Assembly (NCBI GenBank): GCA_003667245.1
Contig: RCNN01000168.1
Span: 1 to 63,780 of the forward strand
DNA from: Heterostelium multicystogenum
Lineage: Eukaryota; Evosea; Eumycetozoa; Acytosteliales; Acytosteliaceae
Length of the DNA stretch: 63,780 nucleotides
Reading direction: 5' to 3'
Shown one piece after another: positions 20,523-30,688 of this stretch; positions within the stretch are counted from its first letter, which is position 1, and each line of letters opens with the position of its first letter. Both the position numbers and the translations under genes were made by a program. The notes under the pieces were generated by a model. That model did no database searches. It had not been told where the DNA came from and saw nothing but the letters and a program-made list of their open reading frames with translations.

Positions 20523-23500
20523 TCAATCGTACTTATTTTTTTGTTGTTTGTTGTAGTTGTATGCAGTTATTTTAGATGGTGATACTTCGTTTAATAGTTT
20601 ATGTGGAACCCATTCGTTATGATCGTTATCTAGACCAACATAGCTAACTAAGTATTCTAGTCTAGATCCTTTACCATAAGTTCTGGTGCGATCAGTGATG
20701 ATAGTATCGACATCGGAGAGAATAGGTTTATCTGGTACTTCACCAATAAATAACTTTAGATCACCGGTATGTACTTTACGTAGATTCTTCTTTTTGTTGT
20801 TAATCTCGATCGTGTAGTTGATATCCGACGATTTTTGAACGATTTTGAATGGTCCACACCAATGTAGTCTTGTTTTCTTATCATCATCTGTGTTGGACTT
20901 GTGAGTGTCTAATCGTGATCTCTTTACTAATACCCAGTCTCCTACATTATAATTAACAGTGACTCGATCGTTATTATAATTCTTAGACATGTTGATTTGG
21001 TAATCCAACAGATTAGTTTTAGCAGCGGCACGATATAGGTCTTGAGATTCTTTGTAGTCTTTGAATGATGTGTTGTGAGCATTCCATGGCAGTTTAATCT
21101 CGTATCCATATACGATTTGGTTTGGCGAGAATTGAGTGGCACGAGATACATTATTGTTGATGGTAGCTTCCAAGAGACGGATGTCTCTGGCCCAGTTGTC
21201 TTTGTTTTCGACGGATTTGCGAAGATGGTCAATGATTGTTCTGTTGACACGTTCAGTTTGTCCATCTGCTTGAGGTCTTCCTGGCTGGGTCATGTTGAGA
21301 GTGGTTCCGAGTGAACGCATAGTTGATTGCCATAGATTCGAAGTGAACTTGGGGTCCATATCAGATACAATGGATCTTGGTGTACCATATACAGCAACTA
21401 TTTCACGGGCGAACCAATCGCCAACAGTCTTGGAATCGATTGATTTGTTACATGGGAATAGTCTCACCATTTTGGACATTCTATCTACGACTACCAATAA
21501 ATTGTCTTCGCCAGTGGATGCCTTCGGTAGAGTTAGAAAGTCCATTGTGATATCAAGCCATGGTCGTTCGGGTGTTGGTAGCGGACATAGTAATCCAGCT
21601 TTGGTTCTTTGAATAGAGTTCTTCTGACAATTCTGGCAATTGGAAATGAAGGATCTTATTGATTTAAACATGTTATGCCAAACATATGCTTTTGATACCT
21701 TGTCGAACGTTCTATTGATGCCAATGTGGCTTGAGTACCGAACGGAGTGTGCTTCTCTTAGAATGATATCAATGTGTTTCTTGTCAACGATGACTAATCT
21801 CATATCATCGTCTTGGAGCCAATACCATAGGTTCTCTTGTTTGAATACGTCTTGTCGAGCGGTTAATCCTTTGAACCATTCCGATATGACCTTATCATCG
21901 ATGGTGTCGTATGATCTTCTTATGTCATCGAGTAAGTCGGAATCCCATGGTGTTGTGAACGAAGGAGTTCTTGATAGATAATCGGCTAAAGTGTTGTCGG
22001 TACCCGGAATGTAAGATACTCTGAAGTTGAATCTACTTAGCAATTCATACCATCTAACAATTCTTGGATTATCACAATCTAGATTTCCTTTGTATAGGAG
22101 GTTTTTGTGGTCACTGTATACCACAAATGGTTTATCTTGTAGATAATAGCGATACCTTGTGAGTGCATGTATGATGGCTAGCATCTCACGCTCTTTAGTA
22201 TGATAGTTTCTCTGTGCGGAATCAAACTTTCTAGAGTCATAGAGTATCGGTCTTAGTTTTCCATCTACGTCATGTTGAGCAAGTGTTAGACCGGTGCCAT
22301 AATCGGAGGCGTCGACGAACAAGTGGAACATTTTGTCTGGTCGTGGAGCCATAAGGACCTTGGCACTACACATCTCACGCTTGATATCATTGAAATCGGC
22401 GATGTGTTGATCGGTCAATGTGATCTTCTTTGATCTAGACGCGGTAAGATCAGTTAGTCTAGCAAGCTGAGGTCCCATATTTTGTAGATGGTGTCTATAG
22501 AAGTTAACGGCACCAATGAAACCTCTAAGTTGCTTTACTGTCTGTGGAACTGGCATATTTTCAATTGCTTTGATCTTATCGTGCTTTGGTTGGATGCCTT
22601 TAGCGGAAATTAGATGACCGGCATACTCAACCATGGTCTTAAATAGTCTACACTTGGACTTTGCGATGAATACTTTGTGTTCCTCAAGGAGTTTGAATAC
22701 TTGCTTGAGGTGCTCTTGATGTTCCTCAACGGTCTTCGAGTAGATGAGGATATCATCGACGTAGAGTTGGACGAATCCTTTCTTTATTAATGGATTCAGT
22801 ATATGTCTCAGCCATCTATTGAAGAATGCGGGAGAGTTCTTTAGACCGAAGGAAGGTCTAGTATACATATACAGTTTGCCATTGGCAGCGAAGGTGGTGT
22901 ATTTTCTTGAATCTTTGTCAAGTAGTAACTGGAAGAATCCACTCTTTGCATCCAAGACGGAAAAGATGATGGCACCATGAATTTGGTTGAGTATCTCGTC
23001 TATTCTGGACATAGGATACGCATAGTCAACCGTGAGATCGTTGATCTTGGTGAAGTCGATGACCATTCTTTCCTTGGAAGTTCCTCGATTAGCGATAAAG
23101 GGTGGTGAGCACCAAGGAGTGTTGATAGGTGCAGGCACAATGACACCTATTTTCAAGAGTTTCTCTACTTCTTGGTTGATCTTCTTGTTTTCTTCTTCGG
23201 ATCTTCTGCCATAGCTTAATTTTACTGGTACAGAGTTTGGTACTATTTCAATCTTCATGTTGAATTGTCCTCTGTCTGGTGGTTTGGAATCTGGAAGTTG
23301 GTCGACTAGCAAGTCGGAGTACATTTCCATCATTACTTGTGCTAGTGCTTCCAGTTCTGCGTTCGATTCTGAGATCTGTGTCTCCTCATCATCGTCTTCT
23401 TCATATTGATTGTTGAAGTGAATCGGATGAGCATGCTCGATGATTTCATCCCCCTCCGGAGATGATGACGTCTCATCATCGGCGGCAACAGTTGCATCTA

Positions 23501-24326
23501 TAGTGTCTGTTGTAATTGAATCGATACTTGTGTTGGAACTGCTTTCATCATTCTCATCTGTGCGAATTTCCAACGGTTGTGTATCCTTGTTTCCATCTTT
23601 AGTGGAGTGTGATACTTGCTCTGTCCCATCTTTTGCAGGATCAGTAGCGACCGGATAGGCGTCCATGGTAACGGTACCGGTTGGTTTGGAGGTGGCGATA
23701 GCTGCTATATCTCTTGGTCTAAGGCTCTCCATGTTGATTTTATCCAGGTTGATCAGTAGAGGATTAGTTTTTCCTTCCGTGAACTTGTTATTGTTTGAGA
23801 TCACGGACACTTTGGCTAGAGCTACGGATTTCTTGAACCGGACGGGTAACTTTAAGTGTGGTTCTTTGGTGAACAGCTGCGCAACTGGTTGGATCTTTCC
23901 AAAGACATTGTTACCAAGTATAATTTTATAATCATTGTCATAAACGAAGAAAGGTGCCTTTAGGTTGATAGATACCTCTTCGTTTTCCACGATGCCATTT
24001 AGTGTGAAGTTGAGGTGGACAAATGATTTAACAACGTATGTCTTGGTGGATGCCACTGGTTTAATAACTTGGTGACATACGTGTTCTTTCAGGCCGAGCT
24101 TCTCTACGACTGCTGGATCTATAAGGGAGACCTGAGATCCCAGATCCATTAAAGCTCTGAATGTTTCCTCATCGGCAGTCATATCGATGAAGAAGCCAGC
24201 GTTTTTCCAAACGAGACCATTAATTCTCACCGCCTTTGGCTGGTGATCTGTTTTGGCCTTGGCTTTTGAAGGAGCGTCCGCGGTTACTCCCCGAGTTTGT
24301 GCCATGGCTGTAATTGTTCTTTCCAT
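20523..24326 (-). CDS. pol: Pol of element 2: PR-RT-RNaseH-IN-chromodomain
   Basis: 1267 codons in the +1 frame relative to gag, overlapping its end by 107 bp. Protease motif MDLGSQVSLID (D-L-G, as in element 1), preceded by INGLVWK, which is also shared. RT carries LYVDDILIYSK (about 22750 on the map), then RNase H (HLFVDASD), integrase zinc-finger half CQNCQ and core (VVVDRMSKM; DGQTERVNR). The C-terminus EYLVSYVGLDNDHNEWVPH has the spacing and Trp of a chromodomain. The region between PR and RT is acidic and low-complexity. No stop or frame break interrupts it. Confidence 0.92.
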   Translation of the reverse strand: MERTITAMAQTRGVTADAPSKAKAKTDHQPKAVRINGLVWKNAGFFIDMTADEETFRALMDLGSQVSLIDPAVVEKLGLKEHVCHQVIKPVASTKTYVVKSFVHLNFTLNGIVENEEVSINLKAPFFVYDNDYKIILGNNVFGKIQPVAQLFTKEPHLKLPVRFKKSVALAKVSVISNNNKFTEGKTNPLLINLDKINMESLRPRDIAAIATSKPTGTVTMDAYPVATDPAKDGTEQVSHSTKDGNKDTQPLEIRTDENDESSSNTSIDSITTDTIDATVAADDETSSSPEGDEIIEHAHPIHFNNQYEEDDDEETQISESNAELEALAQVMMEMYSDLLVDQLPDSKPPDRGQFNMKIEIVPNSVPVKLSYGRRSEEENKKINQEVEKLLKIGVIVPAPINTPWCSPPFIANRGTSKERMVIDFTKINDLTVDYAYPMSRIDEILNQIHGAIIFSVLDAKSGFFQLLLDKDSRKYTTFAANGKLYMYTRPSFGLKNSPAFFNRWLRHILNPLIKKGFVQLYVDDILIYSKTVEEHQEHLKQVFKLLEEHKVFIAKSKCRLFKTMVEYAGHLISAKGIQPKHDKIKAIENMPVPQTVKQLRGFIGAVNFYRHHLQNMGPQLARLTDLTASRSKKITLTDQHIADFNDIKREMCSAKVLMAPRPDKMFHLFVDASDYGTGLTLAQHDVDGKLRPILYDSRKFDSAQRNYHTKEREMLAIIHALTRYRYYLQDKPFVVYSDHKNLLYKGNLDCDNPRIVRWYELLSRFNFRVSYIPGTDNTLADYLSRTPSFTTPWDSDLLDDIRRSYDTIDDKVISEWFKGLTARQDVFKQENLWYWLQDDDMRLVIVDKKHIDIILREAHSVRYSSHIGINRTFDKVSKAYVWHNMFKSIRSFISNCQNCQKNSIQRTKAGLLCPLPTPERPWLDITMDFLTLPKASTGEDNLLVVVDRMSKMVRLFPCNKSIDSKTVGDWFAREIVAVYGTPRSIVSDMDPKFTSNLWQSTMRSLGTTLNMTQPGRPQADGQTERVNRTIIDHLRKSVENKDNWARDIRLLEATINNNVSRATQFSPNQIVYGYEIKLPWNAHNTSFKDYKESQDLYRAAAKTNLLDYQINMSKNYNNDRVTVNYNVGDWVLVKRSRLDTHKSNTDDDKKTRLHWCGPFKIVQKSSDINYTIEINNKKKNLRKVHTGDLKLFIGEVPDKPILSDVDTIITDRTRTYGKGSRLEYLVSYVGLDNDHNEWVPHKLLNEVSPSKITAYNYNKQQKNKYD

Positions 24327-25407
24327 CTTGTTTCTTGATTTGACTGGAATCTTTGTTCTGTTCCTTATGGAATTGGTTTTGACTGCGGTTTTGAAATCTG
24401 GTTGATTCGCGAGTGGGTTGTGCTAACAGTTCCTTGGCAGCATTATCAAGTGCGATGGCCCAGTCATTTATGACGCGGGTATCTATATCTCTGGCATTCA
24501 TGACTTTATGGATGGCGCTATCGTCTAAGCTGTCAGTGCTGTTGAATCTTTTGAATAAGTAACCACCTTTGTAGCGCTGGAGTACATCTGTGATGGCATT
24601 GGTGATATCTTTAGGTACTACATCTTTCATACGGTTCCATTCGTGGAGTAGTTGGATCAGCTCTTGTCTGTTACGAAGATTGTTTTGAAGATTAAACTTG
24701 TTGATCTTATCTTCAAAGAATCTTTTGGTTTCATCTTCGTAATGAAGAGTTTCGATTATCCACTTGCAAAAGTCGTCCCAGGAATTTGAGTGGGTTGTCT
24801 TTTGATCAGGTTGGAGTAGTGACCATGCCAAATTGACTTTAGGATGGGATCTGGTGATGCTCATGGCGTATCTGACTTGTTCAGGTGTGTTCTTGTGCTT
24901 CAAACCAGCTTCTTCTGTGAGACTATCGATCGTTGTTGTTGGTGATCGTTGGTTGACGAGGTCTATCACATTATGGAGTTGTGACTTGGTAATCTTAATT
25001 GTTGTTTTACCAGGCTCAATTTCGACAACGTCATAGTTATTTTGGTCTTCTCTTTCATTCACAACTGGTTTCTTGACTGTAGTAGCAGGATCGGGTTTGA
25101 TATTTAGATTTTGGATAATATCTAAAGAGTCGATGAGCTTGTTGTTTTTATGCTTGAGATCCTTGTTCTCGGCTTTGAGTTGACCATTAACGGATTCAAG
25201 TTTCGTACGCTGGTCAACGACGGTCTTGAGAATGTCAAACATTGCTTCTAGGACTGAAATGGAGAGAGGTAAGTCCTTAACTAACTCTTGCTTCTCGTAA
25301 GCATCCTGGATGAGTTTCGCCAACTGTTCTCTGGTAAGGTTTTGATCCTTGGCTACGATTGAATTTAAGTCTTCTATTTTCAATTGTGATTTGTTGAGTT
25401 CGGCCAT
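24220..25407 (-). CDS. gag: Gag of element 2
   Basis: 395 aa from ATG at 25407 (MAELNKSQLKIEDL). Helical, coiled-coil-prone N-terminus (residues 45-100), capsid-like middle, and a basic Asn/Gln/Ser/Arg-rich tail without a CCHC knuckle. The stop TAA is in the sequence AATTAATGG; pol reads AGA ATT AAT GGT through the same bases, one base forward. Confidence 0.88.
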   Translation of the reverse strand: MAELNKSQLKIEDLNSIVAKDQNLTREQLAKLIQDAYEKQELVKDLPLSISVLEAMFDILKTVVDQRTKLESVNGQLKAENKDLKHKNNKLIDSLDIIQNLNIKPDPATTVKKPVVNEREDQNNYDVVEIEPGKTTIKITKSQLHNVIDLVNQRSPTTTIDSLTEEAGLKHKNTPEQVRYAMSITRSHPKVNLAWSLLQPDQKTTHSNSWDDFCKWIIETLHYEDETKRFFEDKINKFNLQNNLRNRQELIQLLHEWNRMKDVVPKDITNAITDVLQRYKGGYLFKRFNSTDSLDDSAIHKVMNARDIDTRVINDWAIALDNAAKELLAQPTRESTRFQNRSQNQFHKEQNKDSSQIKKQDGKNNYSHGTNSGSNRGRSFKSQGQNRSPAKGGEN

Positions 25408-25511
25408 AATTGATAAGATAAATGGATAATGCTGAGAATATTTAAATAGTTGATATTTATATATTTAAATAATTATAAGTGTTTTATATATATATAGGTT
25501 GAATAGTACGG

Positions 25512-25540
25512 CCTTCGATGTTCCACCCGGGTGTAGAAGG
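25512..25540 (-). promoter_or_regulatory. Palindromic leader hairpin, element 2 (candidate RNA dimer/packaging signal)
   Basis: CCTTC/GAAGG arms (25512-25516 with 25536-25540) enclose a loop containing the perfect 10-mer palindrome CACCCGGGTG (25524-25533). It lies 117 nt upstream of the gag ATG and about 45 nt after the 5' LTR, matching the position of the hairpin in element 1 although the surrounding sequence differs. Confidence 0.5.
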
Positions 25541-25577
25541 ATATACTGTTAAATTAAAAAAGTAAAAATAAAAGTTT

Positions 25578-25960
25578 TGTAAAGTGTATTATCTATTATA
25601 GAATAGTACTCTTTAACAAAAGATTGATGAGAGTGATAAAGTAGAAAAGCTTGGTTATGATATTAATAATCTTATAACAATGAATAGAATATAATATTTA
25701 TTTAATTATCTTTAAGTACATACCTTGGTTATGATATTAATAATCTTATAACAATGAATAGAATATAATATCTGTAACCAAGGATTTCATCGGGTATTTA
25801 TACTTATTGTTTTCCGGTCGGTTGTCTCGCTGAGTCATCGATCCATCCTGGTAAACAATCGGTTTGGACATCATTGCGGTTCGGAGGCAATCTGGACTGT
25901 CACTGGGGTTTCTATGGAATTTCCACGAGTTCTCTATGGAATTTCCATGACTTTTCTACA
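25578..25960 (-). repeat. 5' LTR of element 2
   Basis: Offset 5583 bp from the 3' copy; same internal duplication. On the element strand the bases directly inside it are AAACTTTTATTTTTAC, not a tRNA 3'-end complement. Confidence 0.92.
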
Positions 25961-26012
25961 CTTTTTAAAACTAAATAAAACCCCGCATCCGGTTAAACTG
26001 GGTATAAATGTG

Positions 26013-26082
26013 GGCTCCACCGGGAATCGAACCCAGACCACTATCACCCTAAGATAATATTGTACCATTCAACTATGGAGCC
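26013..26082 (-). tRNA. tRNA-Pro (anticodon AGG)
   Basis: 70 nt on the reverse strand. Acceptor GGCTCCA pairs with TGGAGCC; the anticodon stem TTATC/GATAG (one T-G pair) closes the loop TTAGGGT, giving AGG; the T arm is CTGGG-TTCGATT-CCCGG with a canonical B box. No intron, CCA not encoded. It is flanked by element 3 on its 5' side (16 bp gap) and element 2 on its 3' side (51 bp gap). The nearest T4 run is about 30 bp downstream. Confidence 0.93.
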
Positions 26083-26098
26083 AATTTTTTGATTTTTA

Positions 26099-26463
26099 TA
26101 TGGTAAGTACCTATAGAGGTCAGATAAGAATAATAAAGATAATGTTAATAACACAACCCTGCAGTTGGCAAAGGTTGATAGAAATAACTAATAAGAAAAG
26201 ATAAGATTAAAAGATAAACTTTTATTATAAGAAGATTAGTACTAATGGTACTGAAAGGCGATTTGTAATAAGAAGAGGAGTTGGTATTTATACTTGTAGA
26301 AATGATTCCTTAGAAGAATCAGATATTATTATTATTAGAAGGTAGTTGGAAAGATAATGATTAATGGGTTTAACCCTTATGATTATTTGAATAGGAAGAT
26401 GTTATCTAGATCTTCTAAAGATCTGGATCAAGAGTTGTTAACGGGTCTAGTAGTCTTACTATA
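26099..26463 (-). repeat. 3' LTR of element 3
   Basis: 365 bp, same sequence by eye as 30689-31053 (offset 4590). Confidence 0.92.
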
Positions 26464-26474
26464 TTATCCCCTTT

Positions 26475-29400
26475 TTAAGCATATTTCATCCGATCTGCAT
26501 TGACGGTCTTTAAGTAATTATTTGGCAGATCAACCTTATAAGTGTTTGGACCAAGTTTCTCCAGAACGGTATAAGGACCGAACCATGTAGGAAGAATTTT
26601 GCCTTGACCGGCTTCCTTGAAGCGATCGAATACATGTGGCATGTATACATAGACTTGATCATTCACTTTATATTCTGCTGGTTTCCTTGTTCGATTGTAG
26701 TAGAAAGCGTTGGACTCAGCTCTCTCTTTGTAGTGCTTCTTGGCGATGAAGAATCCCATCTTTAACGAATTCTCTAAGTCGTCAGCGTATGAGGAAGATA
26801 TCTTTAACATAAGTCGTTGAGTGACTGGATGGATACGTAAGGTAGTATCAATTGGAAGACGAGGAGAGCGTCCATACATAAGTTGAAAAGGAGAATAGCC
26901 CGTAACAGCATGTGGAGTGATTCTATAAGCGAATAGAACTCCTTGAAGGTAGATATCCCAATTCGAGAATTGATGTTCTTCAGAGTATGCTTTAAGTAAT
27001 TGCAATACAGTTTGAATCGAACGTTCAGAGATGGCATCGGTTTGTGGATGATAAGGTGCGGTGTTAACCTTCTTTACACCGAAAAGATGATTGATATGTT
27101 GAACAACAGAAGCAAGAAAATGAGTTCCGCAGTCAGAAAGTAACTTGAATGGAGCACCATAACGAGTGAAGATGTCATTGAAGAGGTGATATGCTGCAGT
27201 TTCTGCTGTTTTATCCTTTGTTGGAAAAGCTTCGACCCATTTGGTAAAATGATCAACAATGACAAGAATATATTGATAACCTCGGTCAGTTTTGCACAGA
27301 GGACCAAGATAATCGATACCGATCATTTCGAATGGAAAAGAAGTTTCGATTGGAATAAGATGACCAGTGTTTCTTGAATAGCGTCTTTTGATTTGTAAGC
27401 ATTTTGGACAGTGTAAGACATGATTTTTGACATCGTGAATCATTCCAATCCAGAAGTAGCGTTCCTTGATTTTAGCAAGAGTCTTTTGAACTCCTAGATG
27501 TCCCCCAGTGATAAGATCATCATGTAACATACTCATGATTCGATTAGTGAGACTTTTAGGAACACATAATTGGATTTGTTGCAGAGGAGTGGTGATGATA
27601 CTATTTTGATGTTTGAATCCTCTAAATAATAAGTCATCAGAGTAGACGTAGAATTCACTGCTTAAAAGAATGTGACGAGCAGCTTTATCATCATTTGGAA
27701 GAGTTTTATCTTTAAGATATGCAATCATATCTTTGAATAGTGGACATTTCAATAGTTCTGACTTCCATAATTCCAATGTGATTTCTGTTGAAGATAAGAT
27801 GTTCAAGACAGTCGAGACAGGGTCTCTAGATAATAAATCTGCAATTGTGTTTTCAGAACCGGGTCTATAAATGATTTCAAAATTCATTTCTTGTAATTTT
27901 AATGACCAACGAATGAGACGAGAATTAAGTTTTGCAGAAAATAGGTATTTGAGTGGTTGATGATCAGTGATAACTGTAAAGAAGTTACCATGAAGATAAG
28001 GTCTATAGTTCTCAATAGCAAGAACAATAGCTAGACATTCACGTTCAGTGGCACTGTAATTCATTTGAGCATTGTTTAAAGATTTTGAAAAAAATGAGAT
28101 AGGTTTATCAGATTGTTTGAGAACAGCACCAACTCCGATGTTAGAAGCATCTGTTTCTAATACAAATGGTTGATGAACGTTTGGAAAAGCTAACTGCATA
28201 TCAGAAGTGATACATTCTATGAGTTGTTGTCGAATAGTTTCATGTTCCATTTTCCAGTTGAATTCATTATCCTTACGAGTAAGTAAGTATAGAGGATGAG
28301 CAATCTTAGCCATATTAGGAATAAAGTTTCGACAATAGTTGATCATTCCTAAGAATCTTTGAAGACTTCTAATGTCAGTGGGTGGAGCCAAATTTTTGAT
28401 GGTTTTGCATTTATGAGGATCCACAGTTAGACCTTGAGCGGAGATTTGATATCCTACAAAAACTAATTTTCCGACTCCAATCTCGCATTTATCCTTTTTC
28501 AATTTTAGATTATGACGAGTGAATATATTAAGGATGGTTCGAAGATGAATGAGATGGTCTTTCATTGATTTTGAAAAGATGATTACATCGTCAAGATACA
28601 CAATGACGAAGATATTGATATGTTTTCGAAGAATATGATTCATAAATCTTTGAAAAGTTGCTGGACTATTTGTTAATCCCATGGCCATTGCTTTAAATTG
28701 AAATAAGCCTTTATGAGTAATAAAAGCAGTTTTCGGTTTGTCTTCCTCTTTCATAGGTATTTGATAATATCCAGAGATTAGATCTATTTTAGAAAATACA
28801 GTACATCCTACCATGTATGCCCATATGTCATCTAATCGTGGAAGAGGATATCGATCTTTAATTGTGATACTGTTTAATTTCTTGTAAGAAATACAAAATC
28901 TATAAGTTCCATCTTTTTTAGGTACTAATAATACAATGGCAGAGTATGGTGAACTTGATTCTTCAATGATGTTTGCTTTTAATAATTTATCCAATTCCTT
29001 TTCCAATGTTTCTTTTTCTAGAACTGAGTATCTAGGAAGTGTACTTGATGTTGGCGACGAATTAGGTACCAAATTGATTTCGTGTTCCACTGTTTTGACT
29101 TGATTTTCAAAAAAGAATTGGTCATTGAAAATATCTTTGAATTCGTCCATTATGTTGGCAATGGAATCTTCTGCTTCCATTTGAATATTGTTAACAAGTG
29201 AAGTATTATAAGTTTCCAAGGAGGGAACAATACTCTGGATAATATCCTTGCTGTTGAACATGGATTTTCTGATGTCCAATCCATTATATAGTTGCGTTGA
29301 CCATCCATTGATTAGACATTTCAATAAATTGGAATGAAGAAGGACTTCTAATTTTAATGCCATAAGTAGATCCATACCCAATATACATTTAAAAAGTAGA

Positions 29401-30314
29401 TCCGACGATTTAATAATTTTCACTGAAGATTTCATTTGATGTGTTCCACAATTGAAAGTTACAAAAGATTGACCAATTACATTGATGTTGGAACCATTTG
29501 CGGCTGTTAAATTGTTTGGTTTTTTAATAATCTCTAACTTTAATTCTTGTGCTAAATCTTCTCTGATTATTGTGGATATTGCACCTGTATCAATGACAGT
29601 TTTAACAGGTCTTCCTTGAATGAACATAATAGCTTGTAGTGAAGGTAATTGCCCATTTGTCATTAGTTTGGTATAGTCAGTGGTTGTGGCCATAATCGAT
29701 GTAGAAGAGTTGATGGGAATGCCTTCTAAAATGGTTAAACATTGATCAAGATTCATTGGTTCATTGATCTGATTCACAGATTTAGGTTGGTTATTTTGAA
29801 ACTGTGATTTTTGTTTTTCTGCGTTGATTTTCTTAAAACAATCTGAGATTTTGTGACCTTTCCGATTACAAAATTTACAATGTAAGGTAGATTTAGAGTT
29901 GTTTTTGTTGTTATTGAACTGATAAACTTCATTGTTATTAGGTCTATTATTATTATGGTGTTGAATATAAGAAATGGGAGTTTGAGGATATGTGAAAGGA
30001 ATAGGTGGTTTGGACGGTGATAAAAAATTGGGTGGTTTTATAGGAGTAGTTACATGTGGTACTGCTGGAGATGTGTGAGAAACAGTAGAAGGTGGCACGA
30101 CGTAATAATGATTATAAGCGAATTCCATCGCTAATAATTTTTTGAATGGCGACCTCGTAGCTTTCTGGTAAACCATTGATACAAAGATTGTTTGCAACTT
30201 CTGGAGGAAGTGCACCCAGGAAATAGATAACAAGAGTTTGTGGACCTCCTTCGCCTTGTGGGAACTCCAGAGCTTTTGATCTGAATGCAACACAGAAGTC
30301 TGATACGGTGGCAT
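26475..30314 (-). CDS. pol: Pol of element 3: NC-PR-RT-RNaseH-IN
   Basis: Frame of 1279 codons, of which the first 60 or so (above about 30120) overlap gag out of frame and are probably not translated. After the shift comes MEFAYNHYYVVPPSTVSH, then a zinc knuckle CKFCNRKGHKISDC (about 29840-29885), protease with canonical IDTGAISTI (near 29580), RT with YLDDVIIFS (near 28590), RNase H (ETDASNIGVGAV), integrase with CPKCLQ finger and core (VIVDHFTKW; DAISERSIQT), and a GPYTVLEKLGPNTYKVDL end. Because the nucleocapsid knuckle, normally part of Gag, is in this frame, the break lies within Gag rather than at a gag-pol border. Confidence 0.9.
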   Translation of the reverse strand: MPPYQTSVLHSDQKLWSSHKAKEVHKLLLSISWVHFLQKLQTIFVSMVYQKATRSPFKKLLAMEFAYNHYYVVPPSTVSHTSPAVPHVTTPIKPPNFLSPSKPPIPFTYPQTPISYIQHHNNNRPNNNEVYQFNNNKNNSKSTLHCKFCNRKGHKISDCFKKINAEKQKSQFQNNQPKSVNQINEPMNLDQCLTILEGIPINSSTSIMATTTDYTKLMTNGQLPSLQAIMFIQGRPVKTVIDTGAISTIIREDLAQELKLEIIKKPNNLTAANGSNINVIGQSFVTFNCGTHQMKSSVKIIKSSDLLFKCILGMDLLMALKLEVLLHSNLLKCLINGWSTQLYNGLDIRKSMFNSKDIIQSIVPSLETYNTSLVNNIQMEAEDSIANIMDEFKDIFNDQFFFENQVKTVEHEINLVPNSSPTSSTLPRYSVLEKETLEKELDKLLKANIIEESSSPYSAIVLLVPKKDGTYRFCISYKKLNSITIKDRYPLPRLDDIWAYMVGCTVFSKIDLISGYYQIPMKEEDKPKTAFITHKGLFQFKAMAMGLTNSPATFQRFMNHILRKHINIFVIVYLDDVIIFSKSMKDHLIHLRTILNIFTRHNLKLKKDKCEIGVGKLVFVGYQISAQGLTVDPHKCKTIKNLAPPTDIRSLQRFLGMINYCRNFIPNMAKIAHPLYLLTRKDNEFNWKMEHETIRQQLIECITSDMQLAFPNVHQPFVLETDASNIGVGAVLKQSDKPISFFSKSLNNAQMNYSATERECLAIVLAIENYRPYLHGNFFTVITDHQPLKYLFSAKLNSRLIRWSLKLQEMNFEIIYRPGSENTIADLLSRDPVSTVLNILSSTEITLELWKSELLKCPLFKDMIAYLKDKTLPNDDKAARHILLSSEFYVYSDDLLFRGFKHQNSIITTPLQQIQLCVPKSLTNRIMSMLHDDLITGGHLGVQKTLAKIKERYFWIGMIHDVKNHVLHCPKCLQIKRRYSRNTGHLIPIETSFPFEMIGIDYLGPLCKTDRGYQYILVIVDHFTKWVEAFPTKDKTAETAAYHLFNDIFTRYGAPFKLLSDCGTHFLASVVQHINHLFGVKKVNTAPYHPQTDAISERSIQTVLQLLKAYSEEHQFSNWDIYLQGVLFAYRITPHAVTGYSPFQLMYGRSPRLPIDTTLRIHPVTQRLMLKISSSYADDLENSLKMGFFIAKKHYKERAESNAFYYNRTRKPAEYKVNDQVYVYMPHVFDRFKEAGQGKILPTWFGPYTVLEKLGPNTYKVDLPNNYLKTVNADRMKYA

Positions 30315-30588
30315 AATGACTCATTTTGATATTCATGAGTTCTGCTATGGGAGATATTTTTGGCTTTCCGAATGCTGCTCTCAATTGATTAACTATCTTT
30401 GCGTATGAATCCCTTTGAGTGGACTGTAAATTTTTAATAAATAGCATGGCACTATCCCTTAGATAATAGATGATGTCTTTCGGGTTTTTGTTCTCTGGGC
30501 CTACCGTGTCTACCCAGAACAGAAAGTTCTCCACATCTTCGTGTGGTAATCCCGAAAAATAGTAATGACCCTTCGTACCATCAGCCAT
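30112..30588 (-). CDS. gag: N-terminal Gag of element 3
   Basis: 158 aa from ATG at 30588 (MADGTKGHYYFSGLPHEDVE). A retrotransposon-gag-like helical region is present (NFLFWVDTV, then DSYAKIVNQLRAAFG), but the frame stops before the zinc knuckle, which continues one base forward in the next frame. It is probably one Gag-Pol ORF broken by an indel; a programmed +1 site at the TTA TAA codons is the alternative. Confidence 0.8.
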   Translation of the reverse strand: MADGTKGHYYFSGLPHEDVENFLFWVDTVGPENKNPKDIIYYLRDSAMLFIKNLQSTQRDSYAKIVNQLRAAFGKPKISPIAELMNIKMSHYATVSDFCVAFRSKALEFPQGEGGPQTLVIYFLGALPPEVANNLCINGLPESYEVAIQKIISDGIRL

Positions 30589-30611
30589 GGTTCTTTTCAG
30601 TTGACGCCAAA

Positions 30612-30688
30612 TATGGTAAGTACCTATAGAGGTCAGATAAGAATAATAAAGATAATGTTAATAACACAACCCTGCAGTTGTCGCCAAA
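30612..30688 (-). repeat. 77-bp duplication of LTR end plus primer-binding site
   Basis: Repeats the outer part of 30689-30765 and puts a second LTR-end/PBS border next to gag. On the element strand both borders read ...CTTACCATA TT TGGCG(A/T)CAACTG. The TGG start fits priming by a tRNA ending ...CGCCA. The copy breaks off where CAACTG in the primer site meets CAACTG in the LTR. Confidence 0.75.

Larger units (their letters stand above)
19995..25960 (-). mobile_element. Ty3 element 2 (chromodomain class, Skipper-like)
   Basis: Complete element of about 5.97 kb on the reverse strand: 5' LTR 25578-25960, leader hairpin, gag 25407-24220, pol to 20523, a purine-rich tract (GGTGAGGGATG on the element strand) and 3' LTR 19995-20377. 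LTR copies look identical by eye. Domain order and C-terminal chromodomain match element 1, but LTRs and protein sequence differ, so this is a separate family. Its 5' end lies 51 bp beyond the 3' end of tRNA-Pro, transcribed in the same direction as the tRNA. No clear target duplication is seen. Confidence 0.93.
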
